From Streptacidiphilus pinicola (GTDB lineage: Bacteria; Actinomycetota; Actinomycetes; Streptomycetales; Streptomycetaceae), in assembly GCF_003258295.1 (NCBI RefSeq), contig NZ_QKYN01000075.1:1-64000 (forward strand): a stretch of 64,000 nucleotides of DNA. Reading direction: 5' to 3'. Under the pieces are notes generated by a model. That model was not told the origin of the DNA and made no database searches. It worked only from the letters and a program-made list of their open reading frames with translations. How positions within the stretch are numbered: the stretch's first letter is position 1; every line of letters begins with the position of its first letter. Position numbers and translations under genes: made by a program. This document shows positions 44,895-52,800 of this stretch, piece after piece.

Positions 44895-46487
44895 GTGGGC
44901 AAGCACGCGGCAACCCGCCACCCCGTGGCAACGGGCGAGCCAATGAGTCACCGGCAGATCATGGAGGCGCTCACCGGCCTGCTCCTGGGCCTGTTCGTCG
45001 CGATCCTGTCGTCGACGATCGTCTCCAACGCACTGCCGACCATCATCTCCGACCTGCACGCCAGTCAGACCGCCTACACCTGGGTGATCACCGCGACGCT
45101 GCTCGCGATGACGGTCTCCACCCCGATCTGGGGCAAGCTCGCCGACCTGATGAGCAAGAAGCTGCTCATCCAGATCGGCCTGGTCATCTACGTCGTCGGC
45201 TCGGCCGTCGCCGGGCTCTCCCAGAACGCCGGCATGCTGATCGCCGCCCGAGCGGTGCAGGGCGTCGGCGCGGGCGCGCTCACCGCGCTGACCCAGACCA
45301 TCCTGGCGATCATGGTCCCGCCGCGCGAGCGCGGCCGGTACTCCGGCTACATGGGCGGCGTCTTCGCCCTCGGCACCATCGGCGGCCCGTTGATCGGCGG
45401 CGCGATCGTGGACACCTCCTGGCTCGGCTGGCGCTGGTGCTTCTACGTCGGCGTGCCGTTCGCCGTCGCCGCGCTGGTCGTGCTGCAGAAGACGCTGCAC
45501 CTGCCGGTGGTCAAGCGCCGGGTCAAGGTCGACTGGCTGGGCGCCGCACTGGTCACCGCCGCGGTCTCGCTCCTGCTGGTCTGGGTCTCCTTCGCCGGCG
45601 ACAAGTACCACTGGCTCTCCTGGCAGACCGGCGTCATGGTCGGCGGCTCCGTGCTCCTGAGCGCGGTGTTCCTCTTCGCGGAGACGCGGGCGAGCGAGCC
45701 GATCATCCCGCTGCACCTGTTCCGCACGCGCACCGTCTCGCTGGCCGTCACCGGCTCACTGCTGATCGGCGTCGCGATGTACTCCGGCACCACCTTCCTC
45801 AGCCAGTTCTTCCAGCTGGCCCGCGACAACTCGCCCACGAAGGCGGGCATCATGACGCTGCCGATGATCCTCGGCCTGGCCCTCGTCTCGATGCTCTCCG
45901 GCCGGATCATCACCCGGACCGGCCGCTGGAAGGCGATCCTGGTCCTGGGCGGCGTACTGACCGTCACCGGTGTGGCGCTGCTGGGCACCGCCCGCGCGCA
46001 CACCGACTACTGGCTGCTGGCGCTGTACATGTTCCTGGTCGGCTCCGGCCTCGGCATGACGATGCAGAACCTCGTCCTGTCCGTGCAGAACCAGGTCCGC
46101 CCCGAGGAGATGGGCGCGGCCAGCGCGGTCGTGGCCTTCATGCGGACCCTCGGCGGTGCGGTCGGCGTCTCCGCGCTCGGCTCGGTGATGGCCACCAAGG
46201 TCGCCCGCTACACCGGCGACGGCCTGGCCCGGCTCGGCGTCCGCGGCGCCGCGTCCGACGGCGGCGTCCCGAAGCTCTCGGCGCTGCCCGCGCCGGTCCG
46301 GGGCGTGGTCGAGGAGTCCTTCGGTCACGGGATCGGCGACGTGTTCCTCTACGCCGCGCCGTTCGCGGCGCTGGCCACCCTGGCGATCCTGTTCATCAAG
46401 GAGGTCCCGCTGCGCACCGGGGCCAGCACCCCCGTGGCGTCGAACACGCCCGCGACGGCGGACGATACTGTCAGCGCGGCGAACTGA
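44895..46487 (+). CDS. MFS drug exporter, DHA2 (EmrB/QacA-like) family
   Basis: 530 residues with about 14 transmembrane segments. It shows motif D1 LSSTIVSNALPTIISDL, motif A GKLADLMSKKLLIQIG, and a motif C region YMGGVFALGTIGGPLIGGAI. It would export drugs in exchange for protons. GTG 44895 follows AAAGGAG at about ten bases. It is the first gene of an operon with a MarR repressor 47 bases downstream, and its promoter holds two MarR-type palindromes, so induction by an exported compound is likely. Confidence 0.92.
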   Translation: MGKHAATRHPVATGEPMSHRQIMEALTGLLLGLFVAILSSTIVSNALPTIISDLHASQTAYTWVITATLLAMTVSTPIWGKLADLMSKKLLIQIGLVIYVVGSAVAGLSQNAGMLIAARAVQGVGAGALTALTQTILAIMVPPRERGRYSGYMGGVFALGTIGGPLIGGAIVDTSWLGWRWCFYVGVPFAVAALVVLQKTLHLPVVKRRVKVDWLGAALVTAAVSLLLVWVSFAGDKYHWLSWQTGVMVGGSVLLSAVFLFAETRASEPIIPLHLFRTRTVSLAVTGSLLIGVAMYSGTTFLSQFFQLARDNSPTKAGIMTLPMILGLALVSMLSGRIITRTGRWKAILVLGGVLTVTGVALLGTARAHTDYWLLALYMFLVGSGLGMTMQNLVLSVQNQVRPEEMGAASAVVAFMRTLGGAVGVSALGSVMATKVARYTGDGLARLGVRGAASDGGVPKLSALPAPVRGVVEESFGHGIGDVFLYAAPFAALATLAILFIKEVPLRTGASTPVASNTPATADDTVSAAN

Positions 46488-46534
46488 AGCACGCCGCACC
46501 ACACTGGAATGACGGGCGAAGGGCGGTCGGCGCG

Positions 46535-46963
46535 GTGAGCAAGGCGATCGAGGAGATCGAGCAGGAGCTCGGTGTGCTGTTCCGCCGCGGGCGGGCGCTC
46601 TCCCACGAGCTCGCCGAGACCGTCCACCCGGGCCTGGAGCCGGGCCACTACGCCTTCCTGGCGCGGCTCGAGGAGGTCGGCGCGGGCCGTCCCAGCGAGC
46701 TGGCCGCGTACTTCCACATCGGCAAGGCCACGGCGGGACGCCAGCTGACCTGCCTGGAGAGCCTCGGTCTGGTCACCCGCCGCCCCGACCCCGAGGACGG
46801 CCGAGCGCACCTGCTGCAGCTCACCCCGGAGGGCCAGGCCCGGATGCACGCGGCGCGGACCCAGCGCCGGGAGACCTTCCTGACCCGGCTGTCGACCTGG
46901 GAGGAGCAGGACCTGTCGTCGCTGGCGCGACTGCTGTCCCGCTTCAACGCGGAATTCAGCTGA
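46535..46963 (+). CDS. MarR-family repressor
   Basis: 142 residues. The winged helix spans about residues 40-105: HYAFLARLEEVGAGRPSELA, KATAGRQLTCLESLGLVTRR and the wing PDPEDGRAHLLQLTPEGQAR. N- and C-terminal helices form the dimer interface. GTG 46535 is the first start in register with the fold. It is encoded after the DHA2 exporter and probably binds the TTGC-N5-GCAA pair at that promoter, repressing both genes until a ligand binds. Confidence 0.92.
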   Translation: MSKAIEEIEQELGVLFRRGRALSHELAETVHPGLEPGHYAFLARLEEVGAGRPSELAAYFHIGKATAGRQLTCLESLGLVTRRPDPEDGRAHLLQLTPEGQARMHAARTQRRETFLTRLSTWEEQDLSSLARLLSRFNAEFS

Positions 46964-46995
46964 GACGGCGGAGCCGCTGGCCCACAATCGCTTAC

Positions 46996-47361
46996 ATGAC
47001 CTCTGTGGTGCGCCATGTGACGATCGACAGCCTCGACCCCTACGCCCTCGCGACCTTCTGGTCCCAGGTGCTGAGCCTGCCCCTGCACGAGGATGATCAT
47101 CCGGGCGACCCGATGGCCCTCATCGAGGGGGCGGGGCTGCTCTTCGTCACGGTGCCGGAGGTGAAGTCCGGCAAGAACCGGCTCCACTTCGACCTCCAGC
47201 CCCAGGACCGCCTCCGGGACGAGGAGGTCACCCGCCTCCTCGCCCTCGGCGCGACCCTCGTCTCCGACCTCCGCAACCCCGACGGCACCGGCTGGGCCGT
47301 CCTCGCCGACCCGGAGGGCAACGAGTTCTGCGTCGAACGCAGCGCGGCGGAGCGCGCGTAG
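46996..47361 (+). CDS. VOC-family (glyoxalase-like) protein
   Basis: 121 residues forming one vicinal-oxygen-chelate module of the Glyoxalase_6 type: VRHVTIDSLDPYALATFWSQ at the start, KNRLHFDLQPQD in the middle and WAVLADPEGNEFCVE at the end, with the glutamate that usually binds metal. The substrate is unknown. CACAAT lies seven bases before the ATG, so it may be leaderless. It is convergent with the quinone oxidoreductase gene 11 bases away. Confidence 0.85.
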   Translation: MTSVVRHVTIDSLDPYALATFWSQVLSLPLHEDDHPGDPMALIEGAGLLFVTVPEVKSGKNRLHFDLQPQDRLRDEEVTRLLALGATLVSDLRNPDGTGWAVLADPEGNEFCVERSAAERA

Positions 47362-47372
47362 GGCGCGGGGAA

Positions 47373-48383
47373 CTACAGCTCGATCAGGACCTTGCCGACC
47401 GCGCCGCCCTCGACGGCGTCGTGGGCCTCGGCCGTCCGCGTCAGCGGGTAGCGGTGCCAGGGGAGGCCCGCGTCGGCGCCGCTGCGGAGCGCGCCGTCCG
47501 CCACCGCGGCGGTGATCGCCGCGACCGCGGCCAGCTTGGCCGCGTCGGGGATGGTGTAGACGAGGACGCCCAGCCACCGCAGGTTGCGGGCCATGGAGTC
47601 CCGGACCGGGACGGTCAGTTCAGGGCCGCTGCCGTCCGCGTAGAAGGCGACCGTGCCGCCGGTGGCCAGGACCGCGAGGTCCAGGGCGACATTGGCCGTG
47701 GGGGCGACCTCGACCACGAGGTCGACGCCCTGCGGGGCGAGCTCGCGGATAACCGACGCGGCGTCCTGTGCGCGGTAGTCGACGACGTGGTGCGCGCCCG
47801 CGGCCTGGGCGAGCTTGGCCTTCTCCGCGCTGCTGACGGTGGTGAGCACCGTCGCGCCGGCCCAGCGCCCGAGCTGGATCGCGGCGTTGCCGACCGCGCC
47901 CGCGCCGCCGGCGACCAGGACGGTGCGGCCGGCCAGCGCGCCCGGGGCGAGGCGCCCGGGGCTGTCCTCGGCGAGGGTGAGGGCGCGGTGCGCGGTCATC
48001 GCGGGGATGCCGAGGCTCGCGCCGAGCTCCAGCGAGGCGTGCTCGGGCAGCGGGACGGCCTGACGGGCCGGCAGCACGACGTACTCCTGTGCCGTACCGT
48101 CCGCGCGCTGCCACGCGGCCTCCCAGATCCACACCCGCTCGCCGACGCGCGCGGCGTCCACGCCCGCGCCGACCGCGTCCACGACGCCGGACCCGTCCTG
48201 GTTGGGCACCTGCCGCACGCCGGTGGCCGGCTGGGCGTTGGCGCGGGACTTCCAGTCCGTCGGGTTGACGCCCGAGAACGCCACCCGAACCCGCACCTCG
48301 CCCGGCCCGGGCTCGGGCACCGGACGCTCGGTCAGGGAGAGGACCTCGGAACCACCGCTGCGCTCGTACACGATTGCCTTCAT
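47373..48383 (-). CDS. NADPH:quinone oxidoreductase, zinc-independent MDR family
   Basis: 336 residues of the medium-chain dehydrogenase/reductase family: GroES-like N-terminal domain (MKAIVYERSGGSEVLSLTER, GVNPTDWKSR) and a Rossmann domain with VLVAGGAGAVGNAAIQLGRW at about residues 155-174. The catalytic zinc ligands of alcohol dehydrogenases are absent, as in quinone oxidoreductases. It would reduce quinones or activated alkenes with NADPH. Its upstream region is AT-rich (ATACAATTAATT on the minus strand), with TACAAT a likely -10. Confidence 0.9.
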   Translation of the reverse strand: MKAIVYERSGGSEVLSLTERPVPEPGPGEVRVRVAFSGVNPTDWKSRANAQPATGVRQVPNQDGSGVVDAVGAGVDAARVGERVWIWEAAWQRADGTAQEYVVLPARQAVPLPEHASLELGASLGIPAMTAHRALTLAEDSPGRLAPGALAGRTVLVAGGAGAVGNAAIQLGRWAGATVLTTVSSAEKAKLAQAAGAHHVVDYRAQDAASVIRELAPQGVDLVVEVAPTANVALDLAVLATGGTVAFYADGSGPELTVPVRDSMARNLRWLGVLVYTIPDAAKLAAVAAITAAVADGALRSGADAGLPWHRYPLTRTAEAHDAVEGGAVGKVLIEL

Positions 48384-48578
48384 GCCGGGACGAACCCGCA
48401 GGCCGCAGCGGTTGTTCCCGGGTGACGGCGCCCCGCTACTGCTTTCGAATTAATTGTATGACCGGAACGCTACAAGTCGCACACGGACGGTGAGACTCCC
48501 AGCCGAGACAGTCGCGGTGTGTCCCCCGTACCCGGGCACGTTGCCCGAGGTCCGCACCCGACGCCCCGGAGGTGCCGG

Positions 48579-49169
48579 ATGCCCCGCATGCCGCACAGGA
48601 CCCCACGGACGGCCGCCGTCACGCTCGGTGCCGCGCTCGCGCTCGGCTGCGGTCCGCTGCTCGTGCTCGCCCCGCCCGCAGTCGCGGCGGCCCGCCCCGC
48701 CGCGCCGGCCGGCGGTGTGAACGGCGCGGACATCTCGGTCAGCCCGGAGGAGGTCACCCCGGGCCGGACCGTCGGGCTGGTGGTCAACTGCAGCGCCTCG
48801 TTCTTCGGCACGCCCAACCCGACCATGGTCTCGTCCATGGCCTTCGTGACAGCGGTCCACGTGCACCCCATGCCGGGTCAGCCGGGCTTCTTCTCCGGGG
48901 CGGCGACGATCAGTCAGGACGTGAGGCCCGGCACCTACAGCGTCTCGGGCGCCTGCCTGCAGTCCAACACCTCGCTGTCCACCTTCCGCAGCACCGTCGA
49001 GGTGCACGGCCGGCACGAGGACGACCACCACCCGCACGGGCCGGTGCACACCGGCGTCGGCGGCAGCATCGACCCGGGCAGCACCACGCAGGTGGCGGTC
49101 GGGCTGGGCCTGGCCGGACTCGCGGGCGGCGCGCTCTTCCTCAGTCGCCGCCGCGGCAACGCGGGCTGA
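48579..49169 (+). CDS. Secreted protein with C-terminal membrane anchor, sortase neighbour
   Basis: 196 residues from ATG 48579, which has GGAGG six bases upstream. A signal peptide (hydrophobic stretch to PAVAAARPA) is followed by an Ig-like beta domain (ISVSPEEVTPGRTVGLVVNC; two cysteines) and a His/Gly-rich segment (GRHEDDHHPHGPVHTG). The C-terminus is a transmembrane helix ending in SRRRGN. There is no LPxTG motif. Proteins of this shape regularly precede class F sortases in streptomycetes, so it is probably the partner or substrate of the sortase 24 bases downstream. Confidence 0.82.
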   Translation: MPRMPHRTPRTAAVTLGAALALGCGPLLVLAPPAVAAARPAAPAGGVNGADISVSPEEVTPGRTVGLVVNCSASFFGTPNPTMVSSMAFVTAVHVHPMPGQPGFFSGAATISQDVRPGTYSVSGACLQSNTSLSTFRSTVEVHGRHEDDHHPHGPVHTGVGGSIDPGSTTQVAVGLGLAGLAGGALFLSRRRGNAG

Positions 49170-49193
49170 GACCGGCGCGGGGAGGAGCGGTGC

Positions 49194-49817
49194 ATGGGCG
49201 GTAGCATCCGGCTCGCCGCCAAGGCCGTGCTGGTGCTCGGCCTGGTGATCGCCGGCCGGGGCCTCGGCGGCGGCCCGCCGCAGCCCGACGAGAGCGCCGC
49301 CGTGAGCGCCAACGGCGTCTACTGGTACGCGGATCAGGACCGTCCCGCTCCCCCGCTGCCGGCGGCACTGCCGTTGCGCGTGCGCATCCCGTCCATCGGC
49401 GTGGACGCGCCGCTCACCGCGCTTGCCCTGGACCGCAGCGGGCACCTCGTCCCGCCGCCGGAGTCCCGCCGGAACCTGGCGGGATGGTACGCGGACGGCA
49501 CCGTGCCCGGCAGCGCCGGGCCCGCGATCATCGCGGGCCATGTCGACAACGGCCACGGCCCCGCCGTCTTCTACGGCCTCGGCGCGCTGTCGCAGGGCGA
49601 CACCGTGGACGTGGAGCGCGCCGACCGCCGCACGGCGGTGTTCCTGGTCGACCGGGTGCAGGTCTACCCCAAGGCCGCGTTCCCGGACAACGACGTCTAC
49701 GGGCCCACCCCCATCGCCGCGCTCCGCCTGATCACCTGCGGCGGCGGCTACCGCGCCGGCCAGGGGTACCTGGGCAACGTGGTGGTCTTCGCCCACCTGG
49801 TGAGCCGGCATGCCTGA
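49194..49817 (+). CDS. Class F sortase
   Basis: 207 residues: an N-terminal membrane anchor (AVLVLGLVIAGRGLG) and a sortase domain from about residue 58 (LRVRIPSIGVDAPLTAL). The catalytic His is H116 in IAGHVDNGHG and the Cys is C182 in LITCGGG. The active-site Arg is probably R187, slightly displaced from the usual place before the final strand GYLGNVVVFAH. Sortases cleave and attach surface proteins in the envelope; the target here is probably the upstream secreted protein. Confidence 0.9.
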   Translation: MGGSIRLAAKAVLVLGLVIAGRGLGGGPPQPDESAAVSANGVYWYADQDRPAPPLPAALPLRVRIPSIGVDAPLTALALDRSGHLVPPPESRRNLAGWYADGTVPGSAGPAIIAGHVDNGHGPAVFYGLGALSQGDTVDVERADRRTAVFLVDRVQVYPKAAFPDNDVYGPTPIAALRLITCGGGYRAGQGYLGNVVVFAHLVSRHA

Positions 49818-49853
49818 GGGGCGGCCTCCGGAGTCAGGTTCCGGGGCCGCCCC
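49818..49853. terminator. Bidirectional terminator between sortase and amylopullulanase
   Basis: GGGGCGGCC...GGCCGCCCC with an inner CCGGA/TCCGG pair makes a long hairpin between two convergent genes. Confidence 0.75.
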
Positions 49854-49867
49854 TGCGGGCTACGCCC

Positions 49868-52800
49868 TCACTGCTGGACGTAGACCGCCACGGTCCTCGC
49901 GGGGATGGTGAAAGTACCCGTGGCGGAGTCGAAGGTGGACGTCTTGACGACCGGGTCGGCGCCGTCGGCCTGGGCCGGGGCCAACCGCTGGGCGGTGCCG
50001 ACCAGGCCGGTCAGCGTCTGCTGCTGTGCGCTCGGGGTCGCGTTGAAGACGACCGTGACGGACCGGTAGGTGGACAGGCCGCTGCCGTCCAGGTGCAGGG
50101 TGATCACGCCGGGCGTCTCGCCCGCCGTGCCGGAGAGCGGGAAGCTCAGCCGCTGCTGGACCGCGGCCGCCGTGCCCAGCGAGAACAGCGGCGTGGAGGC
50201 CTTGATCTTCAGGAACTGCTGGTAGAGCGCGGAGGCCTGCTGCTGGGCCGAGCAGTCCGCGACCAGCGACGGCTGGGCCAGCAACGGCTTGGCAAAGGGC
50301 CAGAACGCGGAGTTGGAGCCCGCCGCGGGCAGTCCGCGCCCGAAACCGTTGCCGTTGGCGCACTGCCACTGGATCGCGTTGAACCAGTCGCCGCTGTCGT
50401 AGGAGTTGGCGTCGAGCGACTTGCTGCGCAGCAGGTCCGAGCCGGCCACGGAGAAGCCGGGACCCTGGGAGAGCTCGGTGGTGGCGAGGGCCAGCGCCTG
50501 CATACGGACCCGGTCGGCCATGGACGTCCCGGCCGGGAGCTTGTAGGCGAGCGCGTCGTAGAGGTCCAGGTTGTCGTGGGCGTCGACGTAGGTGATCGCC
50601 TCGCCGGGCGCGGCCGTGTAGCCGGTCGGGGAGCCGTTGTAGTCGATCTCCGAGCCGGTGACGGTCTTTCCGGCGCTGTCCGTGAACGAGTAGGCGGCCA
50701 GGTCGCCGGTCAGGCCGACCTTGATCTGGTCCATCTGGTTCAGCAGCCGCGCCTTCTGGTCCGCCGCGCTGCCGTTGACCGCGTCCCCGTTCGGGTCGGT
50801 GAACAGTCCCGAGGCGAAGCCCTGCAGGTGCGGGTTGGTGTCGAAGGGACCGCCGCCGCGCGCCGCGTCGCGGAGCCGGTCGTTGAAGGTGGCGATACCG
50901 GTGCCGGCCATGTTGGCCTGGGTGGCCTGCACGAACCGGGCGTCGTTGGCGACGACGCCGAAGTTCCAGCCCTCGCCGTAGAGGAACTCGTGCCGCCCGG
51001 TGGCCGCGAGGCCCGCCTTGACGTCGAGCATGGTGGCCTTCGGGTCCAGTCCCATCAGGTCGAAGCGGAAGCCGTCGACGTGGTACTGGGTGGCCCAGAG
51101 CCGCGTGGAGTCGACCACGATCCGGTTCATCAGGGCGTGTTCGGGCGCGGTGTCGGCGCAGCAGGAGTCGGTCGTCACGGCACCGTCGGCGGAGAGCCGC
51201 TGGTAGTAGCCGGGGACGATCTGGTCCAGCACGCTGTCGGCGTTCTCGCCGGACGCGGCGGTGTGGTTGTAGACGACGTCCATGACGACGCGCAGGCCGA
51301 TCCGGTGCAGTGCGGCGACCATCGCGCGGAACTGCTCGATGCGGGCGGTGCCGTTGGGGTCGGTGCTGTACGCGCCCTCGGGGACGTCGTAGTGGCGCGG
51401 GTCGTAGCCCCAGTTGTAGGCGTCGCTGGCCGCCTGCTTCGCGACGCAGGCCTGCTGCTGGTCGGAGTCGGCGGCGAAGGATGCCAGGTCGCAGGCGGGG
51501 GTGGTCTGTTCGCTCTTCGCGTCCGGCACGGAGGCGAAGTCGAAGGCCGGCAGGATGTGCACGGTGGTCAGCCCCTGCCGGGCGAGCTGGGCCAGGTGCT
51601 TCATGGCCGCCGAGTTCAGGTCGGTGAAGGCCAGGTACGTGCCGCGCTCGGCCGCCGGGACGGTGGCGTCGGCGACGGAGAAGTCGCGGACGTGCAGCTC
51701 CTGGATCTCCTGCTGTCCGGCGCTGATCGCCTTCGGCGAGCGGTCCTGCCGCCAGCCCTTCGGCGCGAGCGACGGGTCGCTCAGGTCGACGAGCTGGCTG
51801 CGCTTGGCGTCGGTGGAGAGCGAGACCGAGTAGGGGTCGGTGACGTGGTTGGTCACGACCTGCTGGACGCTGGGCGCCCAGACGGTGACCCGGTAGAGGT
51901 AGAACCTGCCGGTCCAGCTCTTGTCACCGCGCACGGTCCAAACGCCGCTGGCGTCCTGACGCCGCATCGGGACGACGCGCCCGGTCGTGGCCGTCGCGGA
52001 GTCGTAGAGCTCCAGGCTGACCTGACGCGCCGTCGGAGCCCAGACGGACAGCGACGGGGTGCCGTCGTGTCCGTAGACGGGCCCGAGCGGGGCTTTCGCC
52101 GCCGCCGCGCCGTAGATCGCGTCGAGCGCGCCGGGCAGCTGCACGCCCGTCGCGGCCAGCAGGGCGCCGTTGGCCTCTCGTTCGGTCATGACCAGCTGCG
52201 AGCGCAGGGCGAGCGGGATGCGCTTGACGTCGCGCGGGTCGACGGTGAAGGCGGCGTATCCCTTGAGCTCCGGGTGCTTGGCGAGTTGGGCCGGCGTCAG
52301 GCCGCCGCTGACGGGCAGCAGGCGCAGCCAGTAGCCGGGGTCGGTGGTGTCTCCGTTCTTGACGGCGATGGCGCCGGTCGGCGAGTAGACCAGCTCCGCC
52401 GAGGAGCCGTTCGGGACGCTCGCGCCGAAGCCCCAACTCGCGGGCACCGCCACGGTGGTGCCGTCGACGAACTGCGCCTTGGCCTTGGTCAGGTCGAGGT
52501 CGGCGGCGTTGGCGGTGGGTTCGGGCAGCAGGTAGCCGGGGGTGGCGTTCAGGATCCAGACCTCGCGCCCGTTCTGGCCGAAGACCAGGGACTGGTCGTC
52601 GGGCAGGTCCTTGGTGTCGCCGTTGTGGAGGATGTAGCTGAGCGAGGTGGCGCCGGCCGCCAGCGGCACGGTGAAGACATCGCCGAAGGCGTCCGTGCCC
52701 GAGGGCTGCAGCGGGGAGGTCCAGCCGGTGGGGTTCGCGGCGCCGGTCCACACGTGCATGCCCCAGCCGGCGTAGTTCCCGTCGGCGCGGTGGTAGTGCA